DNA from: Colocasia esculenta
Lineage: Eukaryota; Streptophyta; Magnoliopsida; Alismatales; Araceae
Reading direction: 5' to 3'
Assembly: GCA_014218235.1 (NCBI GenBank)
Contig: CM024759.1
Location: 10,556,712 to 10,620,711, forward strand
DNA length: 64,000 bases
Shown: positions 21,692-31,599 of the stretch, in pieces
How the letters are laid out: every line of letters begins with the position of its first letter
How positions within the stretch are numbered: position 1 is the first letter of the stretch
The notes under the pieces: generated by a model
Told to the model about the DNA's origin: nothing
What the model saw: only the letters and a program-made list of their open reading frames with translations
Database searches by the model: none
Position numbers and translations under genes: made by a program

Positions 21692-21729
21692 CTGTTGACA
21701 GATGAAGATCCCCAATCATCTGTCAACAG
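21692..21729. promoter_or_regulatory. 13-bp perfect inverted repeat upstream of ORF3
   Basis: CTGTTGACAGATG (21692-21704) and CATCTGTCAACAG (21717-21729) with a 12-base spacer. Each arm is a one-base variant of the CTGTCGACAGATG element of the LTR. It lies about 90 bp upstream of the TATA box at 21820. Confidence 0.7.
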
Positions 21730-21819
21730 CCGGCGGAAGACCCAGTTTTGGAAGTCCAACGGGCACGCCGTTTGGGGCTTTTTTGGTGGGGCTTGCCTTT
21801 TCAAATCACCTCCTCTTTC

Positions 21820-21827
21820 TATAAAAA
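21820..21827 (+). promoter_or_regulatory. Candidate internal promoter (TATA box) for ORF3 of element B
   Basis: TATAAAAA in CTTTCTATAAAAAGGC, a near-ideal plant TATA context, 178 bp upstream of the ORF3 ATG. A CT-rich leader without a good earlier ATG follows. Transcription from here is inferred, not shown. Confidence 0.55.
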
Positions 21828-22004
21828 GGCATCCATAGGAACCCTTCTTCTCCTACCACCAAAACCCCTCTCTACTTCCCCTCCAAATCTCCATCCCCTG
21901 TTCTAGACGGGAAAACCCTATCTTCCTCCAGTCTTCCTTCCTCTCATCCGAGACCTCAACCACATCTCTTTCTCACCCTCATCCTTCTTCTTCTAGCCTT
22001 CCTC

Positions 22005-23237
22005 ATGTCTTCCAGGCCGTCCAAGAAATTGGCTTCTCGCCGCCGTCCCTCCTCTTCTCGGGCCGACGGGGCTGAGGCTGAGCGCAGGATAAAGCATCGG
22101 GATGATCGTCTTCCCGAGCTTGTGGTGCCTCCCCGTCTTCATCTCACCCACTCAAAGGGGACGCATACCAAGTTTGTCCAGCAACGGTATGTAGAGTTTG
22201 AGTCCTTGGCTGTCATGTTTCCTAATCTCCAACCCCTATTCGACAATCAGGGCTGGACTCCATTTCTCTACCATCACAAACGGTATTCTTCTTCCGCCGT
22301 TCGTGACTTCTACAACAACCTTGGCTACACTTCAGATAATTGTTTCTATACCACCGTCAAGGGCACTACATTTCAACTTACTGAAAATCTCTTTAGCACA
22401 GCCCTTCAAATCCCCAATTCTGGAGTTGATATTCTAAGCCACAAACCCGATGCTTCAGTCTACTACCCTCTCCTTACACTTGAGGATTATGATGGCACCA
22501 AGAAAATCTCTAAACTCAATGCAAATTCATTTCCTCCATTAATCAGGATGATCCACCACATATTCACTACCATGATTGCGCCTAAACATGGCAGTCGGGA
22601 GTTGGTCACCGATGTTCACAAATCTCTCTTCACCTTCTTTCTCAAATGTGAACCCATTAATCTCCCACTTCTAATGCTTCGTCTGATCCTCAAAACCTTC
22701 TACCAACCCCGGAGATCGATGCCTTTTGCTTGTCCACTTACCTCTCTCATAAGGTTCATCGGCATTGACATTCCAGACAACGAGTGCATTGTGCTAAATT
22801 CTCGCAACAGCTTTGATCTCACTACAGCACATCGCATGGGATACAAGCTTGTTGATGGAATTGTTACCCGGGAGCTTAAGGGTAAAGCACCTGCTGATGC
22901 CGTAGACGAGAATGTTGAAGACGAAGATGAGAATGTTGCTGATGATGCTGAAGATGAAGAAGATGAAGATTCCCAGTCTGACTCACATGATATGCCGGGA
23001 GTTGAGATTGTTAGTGATGCTCCAACTCAACCATCCATCAGAGAATTGATTGCACAGTTACAGCAACAGATGACCACTGGCTTTGAAAACCTCAACACAA
23101 GATTGGATACAGTGGACTCAAGTCTGGAGTCACTTGCGGACAATCAAGTCCAGCTCCAGCTCCGTATGACAAGGCTTCAGACAGAGATGCATAACACTCG
23201 TCAGGCTCCAGCTCCGCCTGCTGATGATGCTGCCTAG
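22005..23237 (+). CDS. Third ORF of element B: PF20167-like plant transposon protein
   Basis: Intact 410-codon frame. A basic, Ser/Arg-rich N-terminus (residues 1-35) is followed by a globular part (about 60-300) with GWTPFLYHHKRY, AVRDFYNNL, TVKGTTFQLT and IPNSGVD, in the order seen in proteins named putative plant transposon protein (PF20167). An Asp/Glu-rich stretch (about 300-330) and a predicted coiled coil (about 345-400, LIAQLQQQM to LRMTRLQTEM) follow. I see no signal peptide or membrane segment, so it does not look like a viral envelope protein. Function unknown. It stays open while pol is frameshifted. A shorter promoter-to-ATG distance and CT-rich leader suggest separate expression. 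Family assignment is from memory of the pattern. Confidence 0.8.
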   Translation: MSSRPSKKLASRRRPSSSRADGAEAERRIKHRDDRLPELVVPPRLHLTHSKGTHTKFVQQRYVEFESLAVMFPNLQPLFDNQGWTPFLYHHKRYSSSAVRDFYNNLGYTSDNCFYTTVKGTTFQLTENLFSTALQIPNSGVDILSHKPDASVYYPLLTLEDYDGTKKISKLNANSFPPLIRMIHHIFTTMIAPKHGSRELVTDVHKSLFTFFLKCEPINLPLLMLRLILKTFYQPRRSMPFACPLTSLIRFIGIDIPDNECIVLNSRNSFDLTTAHRMGYKLVDGIVTRELKGKAPADAVDENVEDEDENVADDAEDEEDEDSQSDSHDMPGVEIVSDAPTQPSIRELIAQLQQQMTTGFENLNTRLDTVDSSLESLADNQVQLQLRMTRLQTEMHNTRQAPAPPADDAA

Positions 23238-23507
23238 ATAGGCTTTATGTCTAGGATTGGGACTTCACGTAGTGTCTATGTCCTTTCTTTTCTGAGTCTT
23301 ATGGCCTTTTTATTTCACTTTGTTGTCATGTAATTTCTTTCCCTTTCAGTCAAACAACTTTTTGTACTGTGTATGCTTATTTCATATCAATGAATTCACA
23401 GTGCCTTGCTCTATGTTGTCTCTATGATTGACTGATATGCATGCTTTTCGATGTTGTCAAAAGGGGGAGAAACCTCAATGCATTAATTGAATAATTTTGT
23501 CATCATC

Positions 23508-23521
23508 AAAAAGGGGGAGAA
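23508..23521 (+). other. Polypurine tract of element B
   Basis: AAAAAGGGGGAGAA immediately before the 3' LTR, the plus-strand priming site. A near copy, CAAAAGGGGGAGAAA, lies 49 bp upstream (23458-23472). Confidence 0.92.
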
Positions 23522-24234
23522 TGTTGGGTTTTCATTCTAACATTTATAACAACATGTTTTTGATGATGAATAACTTCAATTGAGGTTTGATACACTTGAC
23601 ACATGACAAAGAACCCAATGCAATGCTTGATCATTTGTGTATTCAAAATACTTAACTTTACATGTTTTATCATGTAGGTACAAATGCACAAAGTCAAGCT
23701 CTCTCCAAGAAAGTGAAAAAGATCACAAAAAGCAAAAACAAAGTCACCTGTCGACAGACACAAAAGAACTGTCGACAGATCTCACAGGTGTGGTCTGCCA
23801 GAAGACCCATAGCTCAGGAAGTCTTCATCTGTCGACAGATGGGAAGTCGACTGTCGACAGATCTCACAGTCCAGAAATCCAGACTTCTATCGCTTGCACA
23901 AAAGAGCATATCTGTTGACAGATGGTCTTCGACTGTCGACAGATCTCACAGAGCTGAACATTCATACTTCTGTCTTACTGTCGCCTGTCGACAGATGGCC
24001 AAGACCTGTCGACAGACAGAGTTCAATTCAAAATACGGAAAGTCTTCAAGTTGCCATAGATGGTGTTTCCACATACCACGACTCTCCATATGTAAACACC
24101 TCTATTTAAGCATCTTTTTGAAGACAATCACGAACACAAGCAGCCTCCAAGCAAGAACCCTAAAAACCTTCTCCAGAAAAGTCTTGCATTGCTGCTCTGC
24201 TTCTACCTGCTGCCCAGATTCAACAAGAGAAGTC

Positions 24235-24239
24235 TTCCG
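24235..24239 (+). repeat. Target-site duplication of solo LTR, left
   Basis: TTCCG, matching TTCCG at 25966-25970. The 5' LTR of B shows the empty site CTTCCGTGCAGCGG. Confidence 0.95.
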
Positions 24240-25214
24240 TGAAGGATCGATAGAAGGTGTGGACAAGATCTAGAAGGGGGGTTGAATAGATCTAGGCCAA
24301 CTAATGCGGAAGCTAAACCAGTTTTGAAAAACCTTTAAATCAGAGTTAGATTAAAAGCAAATTTCACAGATCTGAGAAGATATTAAGTGAGTTAAAACAA
24401 TTGGAGAGTGAAAACAGGTTGATTAGATAGATTCAAACGATCCTATGCATTCATCTATCGAAGAGTAATTTAAAACCACAAAGAGACCAATGCACAGAGA
24501 TTTTTAGGTGGTTCGGAAATCACACCATGTGACTCCTACATCCACCCCTCACACACAGTGAGGATCCACTAACAACCTGGGTTACACAACCCACACTGGA
24601 GCCTGATAACTCCACAAATGAGTTAGACAACTCACACACAACCTAGAGCAAGACTACTCTAGACTCTGAGCAAGACTGCTCAACAACACCACTTGAGTAC
24701 GACGACTCAAAAACCTGAGCACACAGGCTCACAACCACATGCTAGAACAAAAACAATAAGATGCAGATCCTCTAGCAATGATCTGATCTATTAAGGCCAA
24801 TTCAAGAAGATTGGTGCAACAGATTATGCACAACTTCTAGAATAGCCAGGAAGAAACAAGAAAGACTTTAGACTCGAGGTTGACAATTCTTGTTCTTCAA
24901 GAAAACTCCCTTGTAGAGGCCGAATTGGAAGAGTCTTGATCACTTGAAGTCCCTTGGTCGATGCTCTGCAACTTTGATGGTGGGATCTTCCTTGAGAGCT
25001 TCACAAATGCGGGCTTCTACTTGATCTGCTCCTTTGAAGTTGATCCTAGTGCTTCATGTTGATCAAACTTCGATCCTTGTGCTTGGAGAAGGGTGAATTG
25101 AGGTGTGGAAGCACAAGAGAGAGCAAAACAGGGAGGTGAGACTCTCTTGCCGCCGCTTGCAGGTTTCTGGAAGCTCTAAAGAGATTCTCTTGGGATGAGT
25201 GCCCTTAAGGAGGG

Positions 25215-25222
25215 TATTTATA
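25215..25222 (-). promoter_or_regulatory. TATA box of the solo LTR
   Basis: TATAAATA on the minus strand inside the symmetric GGGTATTTATACCC, just downstream (minus sense) of the GTGTCGAC array. Confidence 0.5.
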
Positions 25223-25337
25223 CCCTAAATATCCGAAAGATACCCTTGGGGTACGTGGGCACATGATCCAATGTTGATCTGACATCTCCCTAGGGTGCCA
25301 CGTGTCCAGGAGGAATCTTAAGTCACAGAGATTCCGG

Positions 25338-25745
25338 AGTGTGTCGACCTGCCCATGAGGTGTGTCGACACACTCTCCCAGACTGGCAGAACAACTCCCT
25401 AGGAGAGGTCTCTAGTGTCGACCTGATATCATTTGGTGTCGACCTCATGACCCAGACAGCAAAACATGCTTTCTGGGAAGGCTCTCTAGTGTCGACCTGA
25501 TATCATTTGGTGTCGACCTACTAGCCCGGACAGCAAAACTGGCCTTCTGGGAAGGCTATCTAGTGTCGACACTGTCTGATTTGGTGTCGACCTGAGATGG
25601 CAATCTGTTCACATATTTCTCTGGAATCTGTCTCTAGTGTCGACCTGCCCTGGACTCGTGTCGACCTGAGATGGACTTTTCTACACATTTCTACCTTTGT
25701 TCTGAACCATTGTGTCGACACCAGGGATGGTTGTGTCGACACTAC
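25338..25745. repeat. GTGTCGACCTG array in the solo LTR
   Basis: About twelve copies of GTGTCGAC, mostly as pairs GTGTCGACCTGATATCATTT then GGTGTCGACCT. A higher-order unit of about 75-85 bp includes GACAGCAAAAC and TTCTGGGAAGGCT. Reads in the U3 part of the LTR. Confidence 0.9.
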
Positions 25746-25965
25746 CTTTGCAGAAAATGTTTGTTCCTAAGAAAATAAACACATGAATCATTAGATAAAT
25801 ATGTTATCATGAATATCAATGATAAATGTGCTTGGAAACATGTTTTTTGAATATTGTAATTTCAGGTGATGTATTTTACATGTTCCAATGGTTATGCATT
25901 AGAATCACAACTTGTCATCATCAAAATGTGAGGAGAAATGAATTATATTCACACTCAACCCAACA

Positions 25966-25970
25966 TTCCG
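25966..25970 (+). repeat. Target-site duplication of solo LTR, right
   Basis: TTCCG, pair of 24235-24239. Confidence 0.95.
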
Positions 25971-26571
25971 TGCAGCGGTGAACTCTGAACGTCATGGATT
26001 CAAGCCTCTCCATCAACTTCTAATCATCAAGACGAAGCTTGAAGTCTACCCAGATGTTCATCAGAAGAGTTTTCAATTGGATTTGATTCTCAACTCTCAA
26101 ACACTTCTCTGTTTTACTTTTATCCATACGTGTGTGTGTGTGGTGTGTTTCAAGCAGTCCTTGCGCTTGATACACGTGTGTGTGTTATTCTGATCGTGGT
26201 TACACATCAGAGAACACGTGTGTGTGAGTTGTAGTTCCTGAACTAGCTTATAAGCAGATTGCTCTGCGTTTGTGTGTGGCCCGTGGATGTAGGATACACG
26301 AGTTGTGTATTCCGAACCACGTAAATCGTTGTGTCTCTTGGTTTGAACAATTCTACGTTAGATGTTTGGTAGGCACGGTGCATTTACACACGTCTAATCA
26401 TCTGCTTGATATCTATCATCGAATCACACACATCCACACTAAGTTTAGTCTTTGCCATAATTTCTAGTGATTTGTATCTTATCGAAAAGAATGCATCAAG
26501 TGTTCTTAATAGACAGTAATCTATTCAACCCCCCTTCTAGATTACCATATAGGGAATTCTGCAACACTTCA

Positions 26572-26576
26572 AGAGG
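26572..26576 (+). repeat. Target-site duplication of element B, right
   Basis: AGAGG, pair of 13362-13366. Confidence 0.93.
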
Positions 26577-27740
26577 GTGTTTTCCTCGTTTGATTACCCT
26601 GACAAAAAAGACAGAAAATAGGGATTAGTCAAATAAGAAGTGTAGCATCGAATCCCAAATGAATAAATAAAATGAATAAAAATGAGGAGGACTCATCGGA
26701 TGGTGGTTTTAAACCCCTAAAATGTAGGTTGGTGTGTGTGTGTGTATGCATGCATGTGTGTGTGTAAAAAGGAAAAGGGGCCACGTAGGGCCTGGAGGAG
26801 AAAATGTAAAGAGCCACGTGGGGCCCAGAGGAAGTGGAAATGCAAGTAAAAGGAAGAGAGGGGAGGGGGTGCTTCCCCGAATGTTGGACGGCGCGTCGGT
26901 GTGGCGGCGTGGCCGGTTGGACGAATGGAGGAAGAAGAGGAGGAAGATGCTCCCACCTCGTTCCGCTCCGGTGCACGTGGAAGAAGGTAAGGTCGGAGAG
27001 CGTCAAGTCACCGGTCTGGCAGGGCTTCGCCACTTCTTGGAACCCCCTCCCCCCCCCTGAACAAATGACCCTCGGGTCCAATTTATAGGGGTAAATCTTT
27101 GAAGCGTGTCGGGTACAGCCACCGCGACAAGGAGTTGAATCGCGTTTGGGTAGCAGGCTGTGACTTGAATCAAGTTCGTCCTAGGTGCCGCGACAACGAA
27201 TCAAATGTGTCTGGGTGGTAGGCCACATTTTAGAAGGTCAATTCGATGAGACAGGTGTCTGATTGCCGTCGATGTCTCTGAATCGCGTCTTGTCAGGACG
27301 CCCCGATAAGAAATGGAATTGCGTTCGCCAAGGCTGCCGTGACTTGAAACGCGACGGCCATGGCCGACGCGATTACCTTAGAGGCAATTTCCGAGTCAGC
27401 CCATCTGCTGATATGAAATAATGATTTGACCTTTCTGAATCACGTCTGGGTGGCAGGACGCAATTACAGGATTTTTTGATGATTTGTCGGCGTAGGCTCT
27501 CAAGTGCGGCGACTTCCGAGGCATAGCCCCTTTTGACTTTTTAAATCGCGGCGGTCATTTCGGACGCGACTCCAATGCACTGATAAACGCATCCGATATG
27601 CACGACGCGTTCATGTTGCATCCCTGGAGGCCGTCGCATTAAGGTGGCGCCTGTTATAGCCGTCGCGATAAAATCCTGAATCGCGTCCAGCATCCTGGAT
27701 GCCTTTCATAATGCGGTTGACATACCCGTCGCGACAAGGA
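26577..27740 (-). repeat. 5' LTR of element H, continued beyond element B
   Basis: Contains G-box palindromes (26773-26830) like those at 9648-9863, a TG-rich microsatellite (26730-26765), a minus-strand TATA box and, beyond it in the U3 position, degenerate hairpin repeats (AATCGCGTC-type, 27100-27730) like those of the H leader. Open frames here are short and repetitive. The U3 end is lost at the junction with element C near 27740. Confidence 0.55.
27081..27087 (-). promoter_or_regulatory. TATA box of LTR H
   Basis: TATAAAT on the minus strand in CCCCTATAAATTGG. It lies between the hairpin-rich U3 part and the G-box-containing part, in the orientation of the H gag. Confidence 0.5.
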
Positions 27741-27829
27741 ATTCAAGCTTATAATACCCGAGGGGTTCCGGAAATGAAGGGGAAGCACCGAGGAAGGATA
27801 GAGGTGATCCAGAATGATGAGGAAAATAC

Positions 27830-28498
27830 TCTTTCAAGGCAAAATGGAGGACATTTGTGGCATTATGGCGCAATATGAAATTTGCCCTCGGTGGAGCCAA
27901 ATTCATGTTAACCCTAAACATGTACAAAAAACCATCTGCTTCCAACAAGGTACATTTGATGCGTCGTTTGTTTAATCTGAAGATGGCCGAAGGTTCCTCG
28001 GTCACGGATCATATAAATGAATTCAACCTAATTACAACCCAGTTGAGTTCTGTAGAAATAGATTTTGATGATGAGATTAAAGCCTTGATTCTTTTGTCCT
28101 CCTTACCTGAAAGTTAGGGTGCTACTGTGACGGTTGTTAGTAGTTCTTCAGGCTCAAGTAAACTGAAACTTACAAAGATTCGAGACTTGATTCTGAGAGA
28201 GGATGTTCGCAGAAGGGAATCTGGTGAAGTTTCAGGTTCTGCCTTAAACACTGAAGGCAGGGGAAGAACAAATCAGTGTGGACAAAATCGGAACAAATCC
28301 AAGTCCAAGAAAAGAAGTCAGTCCAAACCCCGTGGTGATGGTTGCTGGAATTGTGGTAAGAAAGGTCACTTTAAGAAGGATTGCAAGCTCTCAAAGAAAA
28401 AAGATCAGGGGCATAAACAGGAAGAAGACTCTGCTAATGTCATGACAGAGGAAGTCCAAGATGCTCTGATTTTGAGTGTTAACAGTCCCATCGAATCC
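27830..28498 (+). pseudogene. Gag of element C, internally deleted
   Basis: A short start-like part (KMEDI, about 27840) is joined directly to the middle of the Gag domain (NMYKKPSASNKVHLMRRLFNLKM), so roughly 80 codons appear missing. Then come LILLSSLPES, a TAG at 28115-28117 in place of Trp, a basic stretch and the zinc knuckle CWNCGKKGHFKKDC at about 28350. Apart from the deletion and stop the frame is conserved. Confidence 0.82.
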
Positions 28499-29683
28499 TA
28501 GATTCTAGATTCTGGAGCATCTTTTCACTCTACCTCATGTAAAGAAACCTTATAAAATTATGTTGCTGGTAATTTTAGGAAGGTTTATCTTGCTGATGAT
28601 GAGCCCCTAGATATTGTGGGGAAGGGTGATGTTCAGTTAAAAACAGCAAACGGGACTGTATGGAAGCTAAGGAATGTTAGACATGTTCCTGGCTTGAAGA
28701 GTAATCTGATCTCCATTGGTCAACTTGATGATGAAGGATATGTCACTACCTTTGTTAATAGGTGCTGGAAGATAACCAAGGGTGCCATGGTTATAGCACG
28801 AGGCAGCAAGATGGGAACTCATTATATGACTGCAAATGACAAAGACTTAGTGGCAGTGGCAAATTCAGAAGAGGACTCCAAGATCTGGTACTGCAGACTT
28901 GGACACATGAGTGAGAAGGGAATGAAGATGATGGCTGCAAAAGGGAAGTTAGGTGATCTAAAGTCCATAGATATTGGACTGTGTGAAGATTGCATTCTGG
29001 GAAAGCAGAGAAAGGTCACCTTCTCCAAAGCTGGAAGAAGTTCTAAGCTAGAAAAGTTAGAACTTGTACACACTGATGTGTTGGGACCAGCCCCTGTTCA
29101 ATCCCTTGGAGATTCACTCTATTATGTCACCTTTATTGATGACTCCACTCGGAAGGTATGGGTTTATTTTCTTAAAAATAAATCTGATGTATTCTCTACT
29201 TTTGTGAAGTGGGAGGCTGAAGTGGAAAATCAAACTGGTGCAAAGATCAAGTGTTTGAGGTCAGACAATGGAGGAGAATATAGCAGCAAGAAATTCAAAA
29301 AAAATTGTGCAGTACATGGCATTCGAATGGAGAAAACAATTTCAAATACTCCACAACAGAATGGGGTTGCTGAACGCATAAACAGAACCCTGAATGAGAG
29401 AGCTAGGAGCATGAGGCTACATGTTGGCCTACCGAAGACCTTTTGGGCAGATGCAATTAACACAGCAGCATATCTGATTAATAGAGGACCCAGTGTTCCT
29501 CTAAATGGTGAGCTACCAGAAGAGGCTTGGACCGGTAAGGAGGTAACTCTCTCACACTTGAGAGTATTTGGTTGTGTTTCATATGTGCATGCTGATTCCA
29601 ATGACAGAGACAAGTTAGATCCTAAGTCAAGGAGATGTTTTTTCATTGGATATGGTTCTGATGATTTTGGATACCGCTTCTAG
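28499..29683 (+). pseudogene. Protease and integrase of element C
   Basis: Protease active site ILDSGASFHST follows a TAG at 28499-28501 where Trp is expected, and a TAA lies near 28553. GAG-pre-integrase (WYCRLGHMSEKGM, CEDCILGKQRK) and the integrase core follow, with the acidic positions in HTDVLGPA, RSDNGGEY and NGVAERINRT. It ends at TAG 29681-29683, again where Trp is expected. Confidence 0.88.
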
Positions 29684-30826
29684 GATGATGAAAGTAAGAA
29701 AATCATTAGACAAAGGAATGTTATATTCAATGAAAAAATGCTTTACAAGCATAGATCTGATGTGGAATCTGAAGATGCAGGTCAAGAAAGTCAGAAAAGT
29801 GCACAGGTTGAGCTGGAGGAAATTTCAGAAGAGGATGTGCTGAGAAGTTCTCAAGAAGATCCTGAGAACAGTACAGTGCAACCAGATGTTCAACTGAGAA
29901 GATCAAGCAGATTGCGCAAGCCAGTTGAACGGTTTTCTTCTGCAATGTACTACTTGTTGTTGACTGATGCAGATGAACCGGAGAGCTTTGATGAAGCTAT
30001 TCAGGTGGAAGATTAAGTCAAGTGGGAGTTGGCAATGAAAGGTGAAATGAATTCCCTATACAAAAATGAAACTTGGGTGTTGACTGAACTACCACCCGAC
30101 AAGAGGGCACTGCAAAATAAATGGGTTTTTCGGTTAAAGGAAGAACATGATGGCAGCAAGAGGTACAAAGCAAGGCTGGTTGTGAAAGGTTTCCAACAGA
30201 AGGAAGGTATTGATTACACTAAAATTTTCTCTCCAGTTGTCAAGTTAACCACTATTAGATTAGTGCTAAGTATTGTTGCTGCTGAAAACTTGCACCTAGA
30301 ACAACTTGATGTAAAAACAGCCTTTCTCCATGGTGATTTGGAGGAGGACATTTATATGGTGCAGCCAGAAGGTTTTCATGAACATCATAGGGAAAACCTT
30401 GTTTGCAAATTGAACAAAAGCTTGTATGGTCTGAAACAAGCCCCCAGGCAGTGGTACAAGAAGTTTGATGGATTCATCTATAGCAATGGGTTCATTAGGT
30501 GAAACATGGACCATTGTTGTTATTTTAAGAAGTTTGATAATTGCTATATCATACTGTTGTTGTACGTGGATGATATGCTCATTGCAGGATCAACTATGAC
30601 AGAGATCAACAAGTTGAAGAAGCAATTGTTAAAGGAATTTGCTATGAAGGACTTGGGAGCAGCAAAACAAATTCTTGGAATGAGAATTGTGCGGGATAGA
30701 ACAGATGGTACTCTGAAGCTATCCCAAGAAGGCTACATTCAGAAAGTGTTGGGCAGGTTTAACATGCAGGATGCAAAACCAGTCAACAATCCTCTAGCAA
30801 GTCACTTCAAGCTGTCTAAAGAGTAG
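29684..30826 (+). pseudogene. Linker and reverse transcriptase of element C
   Basis: An acidic linker with LRRSSRLRKPVERF leads into RVT_2 with NKWVFRLKEE, AFLHGDLEEDIYM, SLYGLKQAPRQWYKKF and intact YVDDMLIAGS. Stops at 30014-30016, 30500-30502 and 30824-30826 interrupt one continuous reading frame. No frameshift is needed to read from 27857 to 31190. Confidence 0.88.
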
Positions 30827-31412
30827 TCACGAAAGATTGCTGAAGAGCATGAGTCCATGAAGAAAATCCCTTATGCATCAGCTGTGGGAAGCCTGATGTA
30901 TGCAATGGTTTGTACCAGACCGGATATAGCACATGCAGTGGGAGTTGTGTGCAGGTATATGGCAGATCCTGGTAAACAACACTGGGAGGCAGTAAAATGG
31001 ATTATGAGATACCTGAAAGGCACTTTAGGTAAATGTCTTTGTTTCAGAAAAAGTGATGTCGTTTTACAAGGCTTTGTTGATACAGATCTTGGTGGTGATC
31101 TGGACACAAGAAGACGCACCACTGGTTATGTGTACACCTTGGGTGGGACTGTAGTGAGCTGGATTTCACAACTTCAAAAGGTTGTTGCTCTTTCAACCAC
31201 AAAGTGCAATTCACCTTGCCAAGAATCTTGTCTTCCATGTAAGGACGAAGCATATACAGCTGAAGTATCACTTCATCCGTGGGTTGATTGAAGATGGCAC
31301 TCTTTTACTTGAGAAGATACGAGGGACAGAAAATCCTACAGACATGTTGACCAAGGTGGTCACAAGAGAGAAACTGAAGTTGTGCCAAGCTTCAGTTGGT
31401 TTCCATGAATGA
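30827..31412 (+). pseudogene. RNase H domain of element C, internally deleted
   Basis: Starts with the connection KKIPYASAVGSLMYAMVCTRPDI, then RNase H with WISQLQKVVALST. Near 31200 the text jumps to SAIHLAKN in another frame, so about 130 bp including the catalytic Glu region is missing. The C-terminal part then ends at 31410-31412. Confidence 0.85.
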
Positions 31413-31505
31413 TTGATGGAGGGATGCCACAGCTAGCTTTTCTTTTGCTGCATTGAGGAGGATCAAGACTTTGAGATGCCTGCTATTGTTTGGAGTTCAG
31501 ACTCC

Positions 31506-31516
31506 AAGTGGGAGAT
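31506..31516 (+). other. Polypurine tract of element C
   Basis: AAGTGGGAGAT directly before the 3' LTR, typical of Tnt1-like elements. Confidence 0.8.
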
Positions 31517-31599
31517 TATTAGAGTGTGGAGCCTAAACTCTCAAAGTGGACCGATTTGGAGTCACGGATCAACCTACGTGGTCAGAAGAGAATGACTCG

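Larger units (their letters stand above)
19988..21819 (+). other. Non-coding region between pol and ORF3 of element B
   Basis: No gene recognised in 1.8 kb. It holds a CTGTCGACAG cluster (20458-20650), two related segments around TGAGTAACCGGGGAGACGGG (21098) and TGAGTAACTGGGGGTACGGG (21188), an A-run at 21291-21302 and the inverted repeat at 21692-21729. The clusters resemble those of the LTR promoter. Confidence 0.7.
24240..25965 (-). mobile_element. Solo LTR of a copia family inside LTR B, 1726 bp
   Basis: On the plus strand TGAAGGATCG to CAACCCAACA; on the minus strand it begins TGTTGGGTTGAG and ends GATCCTTCA. It is flanked by a perfect TTCCG duplication with no internal region, the usual product of recombination between the two LTRs of one element. 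It shares with B and with A, D and E the C-run motif near its 3' end (24268-24288) and the GGTTCGGA segment near 24510, which points to a SIRE-like copia family. It holds a TATA box and a GTGTCGAC array. Confidence 0.95.
13367..26571 (+). mobile_element. Element B: complete SIRE-like Ty1/copia retrotransposon with a third ORF
   Basis: Full structure: 5' LTR, tRNA-Met primer site, gag, protease, integrase, RT, RNase H, a 3.5-kb region with a third ORF, polypurine tract and 3' LTR, flanked by a perfect 5-bp AGAGG duplication. By eye the two LTRs differ at about 28 positions in 1.31 kb (around 2 percent), so it is fairly young. Gag and the third ORF are open throughout. Pol carries four small frameshifts. 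The 3' LTR was later hit by a solo LTR of another family. It inserted into the LTR of element H. Confidence 0.95.
23522..26571 (+). repeat. 3' LTR of element B, interrupted
   Basis: LTR sequence at 23522-24239 and 25971-26571, split by a solo LTR with its 5-bp duplication. Joined length is about 1319 bp, against 1312 bp for the 5' LTR. A 7-bp insertion near 26090 accounts for the extra length. Confidence 0.95.

Noticed and set aside
22005..23237. ORF3 of B as a retroviral-type envelope gene
   Set aside because: Position fits the env-like ORF of SIRE elements, but there is no signal peptide, no membrane segment and an acidic coiled-coil end instead.
26629..27088. Overlapping open frames on both strands in the LTR of H
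   Set aside because: They cross TG repeats, a purine-rich tract and LTR promoter sequence; no domain.
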